DNA from: Johnsonella sp.
GTDB lineage: Bacteria; Bacillota; Clostridia; Lachnospirales; Lachnospiraceae
Assembly: GCA_030529445.1 (NCBI GenBank)
Contig: JAUMWW010000005.1
Coordinates: forward strand, 45,262 to 109,261
Reading direction: 5' to 3'
Length of the DNA stretch: 64,000 nt
Shown here: piece after piece, positions 53,619-62,518 of the stretch
Numbering within the stretch: the first letter of the stretch is position 1
How the letters are laid out: each line of letters starts with the position of its first letter
The notes under the pieces: model-generated
Databases searched by the model: none
What the model was told of the DNA's origin: nothing
The model's input: the letters and a program-made list of their open reading frames with translations, nothing else
Translations under genes and position numbers: made by a program

Positions 53619-53696
53619 TTACGGTTGAAATTTTCATGTTTTAGTGTTAAATTTGCAATCATCGAGTGAAATTTTTTGACAGGCGAGGTAGGTAAA

Positions 53697-55055
53697 ATGA
53701 GAATCATCATTATTGGCGGCGGAAAGGTCGGGAGAACGATCGCGGAGCAGCTGAATATGGAAGGGCATGATATTGCGGTGATCGACAGCAATATCGCGGT
53801 GGTGGAGAGCATCGTCCACAACTTTGACGTGCTCGGCGTGGTCGGTAACGGAGCGAGCTATTCCGTACTGACGGAGGCGGGGATAGAAGAAGCGGAAATA
53901 CTGATTGCGGTTACGGATTCCGACGAACTCAATCTCCTCTGCTGCATGATTGCCAAGAAGCGAAGCAATTGCAGCACCATAGCCAGAGTGCGAAATCCTA
54001 CTTATAACAGCGAGATCGGCTTTATCAGAGAGGAGCTCGGACTTGCCATGGTCATCAATCCGGAGTACGCCGCCGCAACCGAGATTGCAAGAATTCTCAG
54101 ATTCCCCTCCGCAATCAAGATCGATACCTTTGCCCGGGGAAAGGTCGAGCTTTTGGAATTTGAAATAGACGAGAACTCGTATCTTTGCGATAAGTCTCTG
54201 ATCGAGGTTTCCTCCACAATGAAATCCGATGTGCTCGTATGCGCGGTGGAGAGAGGGGACGAGGTCATTATCCCGAAGGGAAGATTTGTGCTTAAGGCAA
54301 AGGATAAGATCAGCATCGTCGCTTCTCCCGCAAACTTTAAGAAATTCTTTTCCAAGCTCGGCATGGATACGCATCAGGTCAGTGACGCCATGCTGGTCGG
54401 AGGGGGAAAGATCGCCTATTATCTGGCACAGCAGCTCATCAATATGGGAATAGAGGTGAAGATCATCGAGAAGAACCAGCCCAGATGCGAGGAGCTCAGC
54501 TCTCTCCTGCCGAAGGCGATCATCATTAACGGAGACGGAACGGATAAGGATACCTTGCTGGAGGAGGATATCGATCATTGCAGCGCCTTTGTTTCCCTGA
54601 CGGGAATCGACGAGGCGAATATCTTTCTTTCTCTTTTTGCAAAGAGCAGATCCAATGCGAAGATCATCACCAAGGTAAACCGCATTTCCTTCGATGATAT
54701 CGTGGAAAATTTCAATCTCGGCAGCATCATTTATCCGAAGTTTATTACGGCGGAGTACATCGTGCGCTATGTCAGAGCATTGCAAAACGGTATCGGCAGT
54801 AATGTGGAGACGCTTTACCGCATTGTCAATAAAAAGGCGGAAGCTCTGGAATTCAAGATTCAGCCCGGCTCTCCCGTGATCGGGATACCGCTTCAGGCGC
54901 TGAATATCAAGGATAATATACTCGTTGCCTGCATCAATCGCAAGGGAAAGATCATCATTCCCAACGGACAGAGCGTGATCGCGGTCGGCGATACCGTTGT
55001 CGTGATCGCCGTCGATAAGGGTCTGGACGATATCAAGGATATATTAAAGGCATAG
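53697..55055 (+). CDS. trkA: Potassium uptake regulatory subunit TrkA
   Basis: TrkA (452 residues) is the cytoplasmic ring that gates TrkH in response to nucleotides. Two RCK halves are present, each with a Rossmann motif (IIIIGGGKVGRTIAEQL at the start, MLVGGGKIAYYLAQQL near residue 230) and each followed by a TrkA_C domain. I start it at ATG 53697; a TTG at 53676 is upstream but lacks a site. trkH follows 11 bases later. Confidence 0.95.
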   Translation: MRIIIIGGGKVGRTIAEQLNMEGHDIAVIDSNIAVVESIVHNFDVLGVVGNGASYSVLTEAGIEEAEILIAVTDSDELNLLCCMIAKKRSNCSTIARVRNPTYNSEIGFIREELGLAMVINPEYAAATEIARILRFPSAIKIDTFARGKVELLEFEIDENSYLCDKSLIEVSSTMKSDVLVCAVERGDEVIIPKGRFVLKAKDKISIVASPANFKKFFSKLGMDTHQVSDAMLVGGGKIAYYLAQQLINMGIEVKIIEKNQPRCEELSSLLPKAIIINGDGTDKDTLLEEDIDHCSAFVSLTGIDEANIFLSLFAKSRSNAKIITKVNRISFDDIVENFNLGSIIYPKFITAEYIVRYVRALQNGIGSNVETLYRIVNKKAEALEFKIQPGSPVIGIPLQALNIKDNILVACINRKGKIIIPNGQSVIAVGDTVVVIAVDKGLDDIKDILKA

Positions 55056-55066
55056 CGAGGAGAGAG

Positions 55067-56512
55067 ATGAATTATTCGATTATTATTTATATTCTGGGCT
55101 TTGTCCTGAAATTTGAGGCGGCATTTCTGCTGCTTCCCTGTATTACGGCATTGGTTTATCGGGAAAAGGCGGGCTTTGCCTTTCTGATTACGGCGGTGAT
55201 CGCCGGGCTTTCGGGCTATCTGCTGACAAGAAAAAAACCGGAAAACCAGCTCTATTTTGCCCGGGAGGGCTTTGTCTGCGTGGCGCTGAGCTGGATCATG
55301 ATGAGTATTATAGGCGCACTTCCCTTCGTATTTTGCGGAGATATCCCCAATTATGTGGATGCGCTCTTTGAGACCATATCGGGATTTACGACAACAGGAG
55401 CGAGTATCCTAAGCGATGTCGAGAGCCTGAATAAATGCAGCCTGTTTTGGAGGAGCTTTACGCATTGGGTCGGAGGAATGGGAGTCTTTGTTTTTATTCT
55501 TGCGGTTTTGCCTATGGCGGGAGGATACAGCATGCATCTGATGCGGGCGGAAAGCCCGGGTCCGACGGTCGGCAAGCTCCTGCCCAGATTGAGGGAGACG
55601 GCAAAGCTCCTGTATATCATTTATTTTACGATGACCCTCTTGCAGTTTATTTTATTGATTGTGGCAAAAATGCCGGTATTCGATGCGATTACGATGACCT
55701 TCGGCACGGCGGGTACCGGAGGATTCGGCATTAAAAATAACAGCGCGGCGGGCTATAGCGTTCCCGTACAGATCATTATTACCGTCTTTATGATTCTCTT
55801 CGGTGTGAATTTTAACGCGTATTATCTGATCTTGGGAAGGCAGAAAAAGCTGATTTTAAAGATGGAGGAGGTTCGGTGGTATTTCCTGATTATTATCGGA
55901 AGCATAGCCATCATCGGCTTCAATATATTAAAATACTATGCCGGAGCGTCCGAAGCTTTCCTGCATGCGGCATTTCAGGTAGGTTCGATCATTACGACGA
56001 CGGGCTATTCCACGGTGGATTTCGATCTCTGGCCGCAGCTTTCCAAAACGATTCTGGTCATGCTGATGCTGATCGGCGCCTGCGCGGGAAGCACGGGAGG
56101 CGGAATGAAGGTCTCGAGGCTTTTGATGCTCTTTAAGATGGTCAAGGCGGAGATGGGCTCTCTGATTTATCCAAGGAGCGTCAAGGTGATACGCATGGAC
56201 GACAGAGCGGTGGACAAGAGGACGATCCAGACCGTTGCGGCATATCTGATTACTTATGTGCTGATTTTCGGCGTGAGCATGTTTATTCTCGCCTTCGACA
56301 ATCTGGATATGGTAACCAATTTCACCGCGATTGCGGCGACGCTCAACAATATAGGACCGGGGCTGGAACTGGTCGGACCGGTGCGCAATTTCGGCATTTT
56401 TACGCCGCTTGCAAAATTTGTTCTCATGTTCAATATGCTCGCCGGCAGGCTGGAGCTCTTTCCCCTCCTCCTGCTTTGCTCGCCCCAGGTCTGGATACGG
56501 CATAAGAGATAG
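55067..56512 (+). CDS. trkH: Potassium uptake channel TrkH
   Basis: TrkH (481 residues) is the membrane channel partner of TrkA. The four pore-loop repeats can be seen, among them ETISGFTTTGASILSD, TFGTAGTGGFGIKN, GSIITTTGYSTVDF and FTAIAATLNNIGPGL, each with the filter glycine. The end RLELFPLLLLCSPQVW is typical. It forms a two-gene operon with trkA. Confidence 0.95.
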   Translation: MNYSIIIYILGFVLKFEAAFLLLPCITALVYREKAGFAFLITAVIAGLSGYLLTRKKPENQLYFAREGFVCVALSWIMMSIIGALPFVFCGDIPNYVDALFETISGFTTTGASILSDVESLNKCSLFWRSFTHWVGGMGVFVFILAVLPMAGGYSMHLMRAESPGPTVGKLLPRLRETAKLLYIIYFTMTLLQFILLIVAKMPVFDAITMTFGTAGTGGFGIKNNSAAGYSVPVQIIITVFMILFGVNFNAYYLILGRQKKLILKMEEVRWYFLIIIGSIAIIGFNILKYYAGASEAFLHAAFQVGSIITTTGYSTVDFDLWPQLSKTILVMLMLIGACAGSTGGGMKVSRLLMLFKMVKAEMGSLIYPRSVKVIRMDDRAVDKRTIQTVAAYLITYVLIFGVSMFILAFDNLDMVTNFTAIAATLNNIGPGLELVGPVRNFGIFTPLAKFVLMFNMLAGRLELFPLLLLCSPQVWIRHKR

Positions 56513-56544
56513 GGCGGCGGATTCTTGCCTAAAAAAAGAAAAAG

Positions 56545-56575
56545 AAAAAGAACCTTTTCAGGGGTTCTTTTTTTG
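56545..56575 (+). terminator. Intrinsic terminator of trkA-trkH
   Basis: AAAGAACC pairs with GGTTCTTT around a TTTTCAGG loop, followed by TTTT. The A-rich stretch before it would also give a T tract for the converging iscU transcript, so it could serve both strands. Confidence 0.82.
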
Positions 56576-56631
56576 TGTTTTCTTCGCAATCCTTGCAATG
56601 GTCAGGAGGAAGTTTTTGTTGAAAGAGAGAA

Positions 56632-57066
56632 TCAATAATCCTCCTCTTCTTCCTCCTCTATCGTATCATGGGGCTCCTTTAAGCCTTCTATCGTAAGATG
56701 GTTTTTCTGTGCATAATCCCAGATTGCCGCATGGATTGCCTCCTCCGCGAGCAGGGAGCAATGAACCTTGACGGGGGGCAGTCCGTCCAGTGCGTTCATT
56801 ACCGCCTTATTGGTAATTTTCACCGCCTCCTGTACGGTCTTTCCCTTTACCAGCTCCGTTGCCATCGAACTGGTGGCGATGGCGGCGCCGCAGCCGAAGG
56901 TCTTGAATTTAACGTCTCTGATAACCTGATTTTCGTCGATATCCAAAAATATTCTCATGATATCTCCGCATTTCGGGTTTCCTACCGTGCCGACACCGCT
57001 CGGATTCTCTATTTCCCCCACATTTCTGGGGTGCTCAAAATGATCGATAACCTTATCTGAATACAT
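56632..57066 (-). CDS. iscU: Iron-sulfur cluster scaffold IscU/NifU
   Basis: The 144-residue scaffold assembles Fe-S clusters on three conserved cysteines: C33 (NPKCGD), C59 (FGCGA) and C103 (VHCSLLAEEA). It has a short acidic tail (EEEEEEDY). It lies 22 bases after iscS on the minus strand, and the desulfurase supplies its sulfur. The NifU-like C-terminal domain is absent, so it is the single-domain form. Confidence 0.95.
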   Translation of the reverse strand: MYSDKVIDHFEHPRNVGEIENPSGVGTVGNPKCGDIMRIFLDIDENQVIRDVKFKTFGCGAAIATSSMATELVKGKTVQEAVKITNKAVMNALDGLPPVKVHCSLLAEEAIHAAIWDYAQKNHLTIEGLKEPHDTIEEEEEEDY

Positions 57067-57088
57067 AGCTTGATTTCCTCTCTCTGAT

Positions 57089-58282
57089 TTAATTTTTCGG
57101 GTGCTTTTTCAAATAATCCTCGTAGAGCGGAGACATGGAGCGCAGCCTCGCAATGATTTTTTTCAATTCCTCCACAAGAATATCGATTTCCTCTTTCGTA
57201 TTTTCGGGGCTGAGCGATATCCGCAAAGATCCGTGCGCCTTTTCGTGGGGAAGTCCGATGGCAAGGAGCACATGGGAGGGATCGAGAGATCCCGAGGTGC
57301 AGGCGGAGCCGCTGGAAGCGCAAATCCCCGCATTATCCAAGAGGATCAGCATGCCCTCTCCTTCAATGAAGCGGAAGCAGACATTGACATTATTGGGAAG
57401 TCTTTCGCTCAGGCTGCCATTGATCTTGACATGTTCGAATTCATTGCCGAGCCTCTCGATCAGATAATCGCGGAGCTTTTGTTCATGCTCTGCGAATTTT
57501 TGCATATTGGAAACGGAGATCTGCGCAGCCTTTGCCATACCGATGATGCCGGGGATATTGTCGGTGCCCGCTCTGCGCTTGCGCTCCTGTGAACCGCCGT
57601 GGATGAAGGAACGGATCTTTACGCCGCTTCTGATATAGAGAAAGCCGATTCCCTTCGGACCGCCGAATTTATGCCCGCTTGCACTGAGCATATCGATATT
57701 CATCGCATTCACGTCGATCGGGATATGGGCATATGCCTGTACCGCATCGGTATGGAAGAGAATGCCGTGCTCTCTTGCGATTTTTCCGATTTCCGCGATC
57801 GGCTGGATCGTTCCGATCTCGTTATTGGCAAACATAATGCTGATCAGGATGGTATCCGGGCGGATCGCTTTTTTGAGCTCCTCGGGATTGACTCTTCCCT
57901 CTTCGTCTACCGGAAGATAAGTGATCTCAAATCCCTGCTTTTCAAGATATTCACAGCTATGAAGGATTGCATGATGCTCGATCGTGCTGGTGATGATATG
58001 CTTTCCCTTATCCCGATAAAATTCCGCGCTTGCTTTCAATGCCCAGTTATCGGATTCGGTTCCTCCCGCCGTAAAATAAATTTCATTGCTTTTTGCCCCT
58101 ATCGTATCGGCAATCAAATCTCTTGCCGCGGTTTCATCGTTTTTTACCCTTTGGGAAAAGCTGTATACCGAGGAGGGATTGCCGTACAATTCCGTATAGT
58201 AGGGAAGCATTGCTTCGACGACTTCGGGATATACCTTTGTCGTAGCGGCATTGTCAAAATAAATCATTCTTTTTTCGCTCAT
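57089..58282 (-). CDS. iscS: Cysteine desulfurase IscS/NifS
   Basis: This 397-residue PLP enzyme releases sulfur from cysteine as a persulfide. The Schiff-base lysine is K205 (SASGHKFGGPKG), the substrate region is IEHHAILHSC, and the active-site cysteine is C328 in SSGSACTSGS. It is first in a two-gene unit with iscU. mnmA, another acceptor of its sulfur, is encoded 1.7 kb away on the other strand, so the sulfur-relay genes are clustered. Confidence 0.95.
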   Translation of the reverse strand: MSEKRMIYFDNAATTKVYPEVVEAMLPYYTELYGNPSSVYSFSQRVKNDETAARDLIADTIGAKSNEIYFTAGGTESDNWALKASAEFYRDKGKHIITSTIEHHAILHSCEYLEKQGFEITYLPVDEEGRVNPEELKKAIRPDTILISIMFANNEIGTIQPIAEIGKIAREHGILFHTDAVQAYAHIPIDVNAMNIDMLSASGHKFGGPKGIGFLYIRSGVKIRSFIHGGSQERKRRAGTDNIPGIIGMAKAAQISVSNMQKFAEHEQKLRDYLIERLGNEFEHVKINGSLSERLPNNVNVCFRFIEGEGMLILLDNAGICASSGSACTSGSLDPSHVLLAIGLPHEKAHGSLRISLSPENTKEEIDILVEELKKIIARLRSMSPLYEDYLKKHPKN

Positions 58283-58320
58283 TTGTTTTTCCTCTTTTTC
58301 TTGATTTCACTGATAATTAT

Positions 58321-58348
58321 ATTCTATACCAAAGCGATCGGAAATCAA
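58321..58348 (-). promoter_or_regulatory. Possible promoter of iscS-iscU
   Basis: On the minus strand TTGATT (58348-58343), a 16-base spacer and TAGAAT (58326-58321) lie about 40 bases before iscS. A TATAAT at 58321-58316 overlaps it. Neither pairing is perfect, so only the location is well supported. Confidence 0.4.
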
Positions 58349-58447
58349 TACTTGTTTTGTTTTTTATACAATGAATACGGTATTTACGGTGCTTTTTTGT
58401 CAAAAAAGACTGAAAATAATATTTTGTCTCAGAAAAAAGTGAATTTC

Positions 58448-58476
58448 TTGAAAGCCCATATTAACTATGTTATACT
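58448..58476 (+). promoter_or_regulatory. Promoter of the small GNAT gene
   Basis: TTGAAA (58448-58453), a 17-base spacer and TATACT (58471-58476), with an extended -10 TGT just before. It lies 31 bases before the ATG. Confidence 0.72.
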
Positions 58477-58506
58477 TATAAGAATCAAAAAGGATGGTGA
58501 AAGAAT

Positions 58507-58782
58507 ATGAAATTTAATAAAAAAACGGATAGAATCTGGCTCGAGGATGAAAACGGAAAGGAAATCGCCTATGTGGAATTTCCCAAGCTTGAAGAGGGGG
58601 TGGTAAGCATTACGCATACGGTAGTGGATACGAGCCTGCGCGGACAGGGAATTGCGGGAAAGCTCTTGGAAGAGCTGGTGAAGGAGCTTGCCGCTTCGGG
58701 AAGAAAGGCGAAGCCTGTTTGCAGCTATGCCATTTCCTGGTTTGAGAAGCATCCGGAGCATGAGGATTTAATTCAAAAATAA
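58507..58782 (+). CDS. Small GNAT-like N-acetyltransferase (YjdJ/Gtn type)
   Basis: This 91-residue protein belongs to the minimal GCN5-related family, which consists mainly of the acetyl-CoA binding core. IAYVEFPKLEEGVVSITHTV, then SLRGQGIAGKLLEELVKEL (the RGxGxA pyrophosphate loop) and PVCSYAISWFEKHPEH match YjdJ. Substrates of the family are not firmly established. It has its own extended -10 promoter and stands divergent from iscS. Confidence 0.88.
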   Translation: MKFNKKTDRIWLEDENGKEIAYVEFPKLEEGVVSITHTVVDTSLRGQGIAGKLLEELVKELAASGRKAKPVCSYAISWFEKHPEHEDLIQK

Positions 58783-58813
58783 GTATGGCAAATAGGAAAG
58801 GCTGGTAGGAATA

Positions 58814-59983
58814 TTGAATATTTTTAAAGAAATTTTTCTTTCTTTTGAAGTCGGTCAGTATAAGAACTTTATAAGACACGGGAAGGGCAGAATCCTGCTC
58901 TATGTCTTTACCGTTTCCCTGCTTTCCCTGATTTTTACCCTGCTTCCTTTCGTTGTGAATCTGCAGATCGGGGGCGGATTCGAGAAGGCGGTTTCGGAGA
59001 GGGTTCCCGACTTTAAGATAGAAAAAGGCAAGATATGGGTCGAGCGAAAGTATATTCAGGACCTGCCCGAGGAAGGGCTGTTTTTATACGTCGATACGGA
59101 TAAAGCCTTCGATCGAAAGAAATACGATATGGACAGCATATTGGAAAAATATGCCTATGTATTTATCGTAGATGAAGAGGGCGTGATCTCGAAATCAAGC
59201 GGAAGAGTCGCGGATGTAAAGATAAGAGACCTCGATCCGAATATGAGCATCAGCAGAGAGGATCTTAAGCAGATGAAATCTTATTTTTATCTCGCTCTCT
59301 TTGTCGGAAGCCTGATCGTATACTTTTTTTCGGTGCTCGGCTATTTATTCAGTGCATGGATTTTTGCACTTATTGCAATTATGATCGCGATGGCGCTTAA
59401 TGTGAAGATGAGGTTTAAAACCCTGTATAAGGTCTGCATTTATGCGAAAACACCGCTTCTTTTGCTGAGCATTTTGAAGGCTCTGATCGGATTGAGGATT
59501 CCGTATTTCTTTATGATCGGCGCCGCATTGACCCTGGGATATATCGTAATGGCTCTGTCCAGGCTTCGCAAGGAGGCGCAGGAGGCGGCTCTGTCGACTC
59601 GGTGGAATACGGAGGGGGCGTTTTGGTATGATGAGGAAAGAAGAAGCGGGAATGAGCAAAGATATCGCGGATCTTCCGATGAGGACGCTTTTTCCATGCT
59701 TCCGAAAAGAAGCCATGAGACCGAAATTTACAGCAGCAGGGAGCAAGAATCGTATTCCCCTCGGGAGAATTTGCAGAGCGCCTATCCGGATTTGCAGGCT
59801 GCGGACAGGCAAGAGGAGAGAGAGGATTTAGAGGGGGAGCGCGAGAAAGAAAAAGAGCAAAAGGGAGATCTCAGACCGAGCGATACATGGAGCTTTTTCA
59901 GCGAAAGCGCTGTAAAAAGCCAAGAGCCCGCCGAGCTAAAAAAAGAGGAGGAGAGCGGGCAGGAGAAGGGATTTGGAGCCTAG
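58814..59983 (+). CDS. DUF1189 membrane protein with long charged tail
   Basis: The 389-residue protein starts at TTG 58814 after GGTAGGA. The first 250 residues match DUF1189: IFKEIFLSFEVGQYKNFIRH, one helix, a soluble outside domain (about 50-150), then a cluster of four helices (about 155-255) with FKTLYKVCIYAKTPLLLLS. The remaining 130 residues are a highly charged, low-complexity tail (EREKEKEQKGDL and similar) that most DUF1189 proteins lack. Function unknown. It runs without a promoter gap into mnmA. Confidence 0.8.
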   Translation: MNIFKEIFLSFEVGQYKNFIRHGKGRILLYVFTVSLLSLIFTLLPFVVNLQIGGGFEKAVSERVPDFKIEKGKIWVERKYIQDLPEEGLFLYVDTDKAFDRKKYDMDSILEKYAYVFIVDEEGVISKSSGRVADVKIRDLDPNMSISREDLKQMKSYFYLALFVGSLIVYFFSVLGYLFSAWIFALIAIMIAMALNVKMRFKTLYKVCIYAKTPLLLLSILKALIGLRIPYFFMIGAALTLGYIVMALSRLRKEAQEAALSTRWNTEGAFWYDEERRSGNEQRYRGSSDEDAFSMLPKRSHETEIYSSREQESYSPRENLQSAYPDLQAADRQEEREDLEGEREKEKEQKGDLRPSDTWSFFSESAVKSQEPAELKKEEESGQEKGFGA

Positions 59984-60010
59984 GCTCCGAGCGTTTCAGA
60001 TGGAAGAGTA

Positions 60011-61114
60011 ATGATGAAAACAAAGAAGGTAGTGGTAGGTATGTCGGGCGGGGTGGATTCTTCGGTCGCAGCCTATCTTTTAAAAGAAGCGGGATACGAT
60101 GTGATCGGCGTTACGATGCAGATCTGGCAGGATGAAAGCAGGGAGATCCGGGAGGAAAACGGCGGATGCTGCGGACTGAGCGCGGTCGATGATGCAAGGA
60201 GGGTCGCGCATAGCATAGGGATTCCCTATTATGTGATGAATTTTAAATCCGAGTTTAAAAGCAGGGTGATCGATTATTTTGTGGACGAATATCTGAAAGG
60301 ACGTACGCCGAATCCCTGCATCGCATGCAACCGCTATGTGAAATGGGAGAGCCTTTTGGACAGAAGCCTCGCAATAGGAGCGGATTATATCGCAACCGGG
60401 CATTATGCGAGGATTGAGGAATTAAAAAACGGGCGCTGTGCGCTCAAGGTATCCAAAACCGCACAGAAGGATCAGACCTATGCGCTTTATAATCTGACAC
60501 AGGAGCAGCTGAGGAGGACGCTGATGCCGGTCGGAGATTATACAAAGGAAGAGATCCGAAAGATTGCCGAAAGCATCAGTCTGAGAATTGCCAAGAAGCC
60601 GGACAGCCAGGAGATCTGTTTCGTTCCGGATCGAGATTATGCCGGATTTATCGAAGGGGAAAGCGGAAAAAGCTTCGAAACGGGAAATTTTATCGACGGC
60701 GAGGGAAAGGTGCTGGGCAGGCATAAGGGCATAGGGCATTATACGATAGGGCAGAGAAAGGGGCTCGGAATCGCCCTCGGAAGACCGGTTTTCGTAAAGG
60801 AAATCCGTCCCGATACCAGGGAGGTTTTGCTGGCGGAGGATAGGGAACTCTATGCGGATACCCTGATTGCGGATCGGGTTAACTGGATGAGCATAGAAGG
60901 AATAGACCGAAGCGAGGGGATTTTTGCAAGGGCAAAGATCCGATACTCTCATCGGGGTGAGAACTGCAGGATCCGGGATATCGGCGGCGGAAAAATACGG
61001 GTCGAATTTGTAAATAAGGTCAGAGCGATTACCCCCGGTCAGGCGGTGGTATTTTATGACGAAGAGGAATATGTGATGGGCGGAGCGACGATTCTGGAGG
61101 CGATTTATTCCTAA
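60011..61114 (+). CDS. mnmA: tRNA 2-thiouridylase MnmA
   Basis: This 367-residue enzyme thiolates U34 of Lys, Glu and Gln tRNAs. The PP-loop is GMSGGVDSS (10-18), the catalytic cysteine C103 lies in TPNPCIACN and the second, C203, in SQEICFVPDRDY. The sulfur comes from cysteine desulfurase, encoded nearby on the other strand. The first codons are ATG ATG (60011, 60014). Normal in length. Confidence 0.96.
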   Translation: MMKTKKVVVGMSGGVDSSVAAYLLKEAGYDVIGVTMQIWQDESREIREENGGCCGLSAVDDARRVAHSIGIPYYVMNFKSEFKSRVIDYFVDEYLKGRTPNPCIACNRYVKWESLLDRSLAIGADYIATGHYARIEELKNGRCALKVSKTAQKDQTYALYNLTQEQLRRTLMPVGDYTKEEIRKIAESISLRIAKKPDSQEICFVPDRDYAGFIEGESGKSFETGNFIDGEGKVLGRHKGIGHYTIGQRKGLGIALGRPVFVKEIRPDTREVLLAEDRELYADTLIADRVNWMSIEGIDRSEGIFARAKIRYSHRGENCRIRDIGGGKIRVEFVNKVRAITPGQAVVFYDEEEYVMGGATILEAIYS

Positions 61115-61147
61115 GCTTCGAGCTTTAGAAAATCACCGTAAATCGAA

Positions 61148-61161
61148 GGGGAGCGCTCCCC
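61148..61161 (+). other. 14-base perfect palindrome before the amidase gene
   Basis: GGGGAGCGCTCCCC lies 34 bases after mnmA and 28 before the next ATG. A perfect GC-rich dyad of this kind could be a protein operator or part of a small hairpin; no T run follows. No promoter boxes are convincing around it. Confidence 0.45.
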
Positions 61162-61189
61162 GGAGGATAAAGATAAAAGGAGTTGCCAT

Positions 61190-62431
61190 ATGAAGAGAAG
61201 AAAAGGTATCGGGATAATAGCGATAATTCTTGCCGCGGCGCTTGTGGTCACGGGCTGCAAGGACTCAAAGCAGGCCGGGGAAGAGCAAAAGGAGAGGGTA
61301 CAGGCAAAAGAGACAGAGACGACGCAGATCATCAGCCTTGCGGCAAAGGATCTTCCCGGCGGCATTCAAAGCGCTGCCAATAAGAATACGGCACAGAGCC
61401 AGGCCCCGACGGAAAAGGCGATAGAGTTTTCCGATGTCAATGAGACGGTCTATGTCAATGCGGATAATTTGAATTTGCGCAGGAAGCCGAGCACAAATGC
61501 CGAAATCATAAAAAAGCTCACGAGAGCCGAGGCATTGGTGAGAACGGGAGTGAGCGAGAAATGGAGCCGGGTGGAATATCAAAATGAAAGCGCCTATGTG
61601 GCGGCACAGTATCTGACGAAGGAAAAGCCGGTACAGGAAACAAGCGCGGCGGCTGCGGCGCCGAGCTTTGAGGCGGCTTCGGGAGCGCAGATCAAGCTCG
61701 ATCCGAGCTGGAAATATGCAGGAAATTCAAAGATCAATTCGGGCGCAGCCATTCTCTATAAAGCGGAGAATAATCGGAAGAATATAACCGTCTGCGTCAA
61801 TGCCGGGCACGGCACGAAGGGAGGAAGTTCGGTAAAGACCCTCTGCCATCCGGACGGAACGCCGAAGGTGACGGGCGGAACGACGGCGGCAGGTGCGACG
61901 ACGGCGGTTGCGGTATCTACCGGAATGACATTTGTGGACGGAACAACGGAAGCGGCGGTAACCTTGAAAATGGCGAAGGCATTGAAATCCGTCCTGCTTG
62001 CAAGAGGTTATGATGTGCTGATGATCAGAGAGAGCGATGATGTGCAGCTGGATAATATAGCAAGAACCGTCATCGCAAACAATACTTCGAGCTGTCATAT
62101 CGCTCTGCACTGGGATTCGACGACGAGCGATAAGGGAGCCTTCTATATGGGCGTTCCGGATGTGGCATCTTATCGGGCGATGGAACCCGTTGCATCTAGC
62201 TGGCAAAAGCATGAGGCGCTCGGCGCGAGCCTGATCCAAGGCTTAAAAGGAGCCAATGTCAAGATCTTCGGAGAGGGAAGGCTTCCGATGGATTTGACCC
62301 AGACCTCGTATTCGACGATTGCTTCGATCGATATCGAACTGGGGGATAAGGTGAGCAGCCATTCGGATGATACGATTTCCAATCTCGCCAAAGGTCTGGC
62401 GGACGGAGTGGATCATTATTTCGGACAATAG
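61190..62431 (+). CDS. SH3-domain N-acetylmuramoyl-L-alanine amidase lipoprotein
   Basis: This 413-residue lipoprotein has lipobox VVTGC (cysteine 23), an SH3b domain at about 83-145 (VNADNLNLRRKPSTNAEII), an Ala/Thr linker, and a C-terminal Amidase_3 domain at about 200-413. The zinc ligands are seen in VNAGHGTKGG (His), DGTTEAAVTLKM (Glu) and HIALHWDST (His), with the catalytic glutamate in SIDIELGDK. It should cleave the amide bond between muramic acid and the stem peptide in peptidoglycan. Lipid anchoring keeps it near the membrane. Confidence 0.9.
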   Translation: MKRRKGIGIIAIILAAALVVTGCKDSKQAGEEQKERVQAKETETTQIISLAAKDLPGGIQSAANKNTAQSQAPTEKAIEFSDVNETVYVNADNLNLRRKPSTNAEIIKKLTRAEALVRTGVSEKWSRVEYQNESAYVAAQYLTKEKPVQETSAAAAAPSFEAASGAQIKLDPSWKYAGNSKINSGAAILYKAENNRKNITVCVNAGHGTKGGSSVKTLCHPDGTPKVTGGTTAAGATTAVAVSTGMTFVDGTTEAAVTLKMAKALKSVLLARGYDVLMIRESDDVQLDNIARTVIANNTSSCHIALHWDSTTSDKGAFYMGVPDVASYRAMEPVASSWQKHEALGASLIQGLKGANVKIFGEGRLPMDLTQTSYSTIASIDIELGDKVSSHSDDTISNLAKGLADGVDHYFGQ

Positions 62432-62461
62432 AGAAGTCTTTGTATACTTTGCTTAAAAATA

Positions 62462-62490
62462 TTGAAACATCAAGGAAAAAATGTTAAAAT
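62462..62490 (+). promoter_or_regulatory. Promoter of the CstA-family gene
   Basis: TTGAAA (62462-62467), a 17-base spacer and TAAAAT (62485-62490), with an extended -10 TGT. It lies 28 bases before ATG 62519. Confidence 0.7.
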
Positions 62491-62518
62491 AACATAAAAA
62501 AGGAAAGGGGATTTGCTT

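Noticed and set aside
53676..53681. TTGACA before trkA
   Set aside because: A -10 box at correct spacing would fall at the trkA start codon and none is present.
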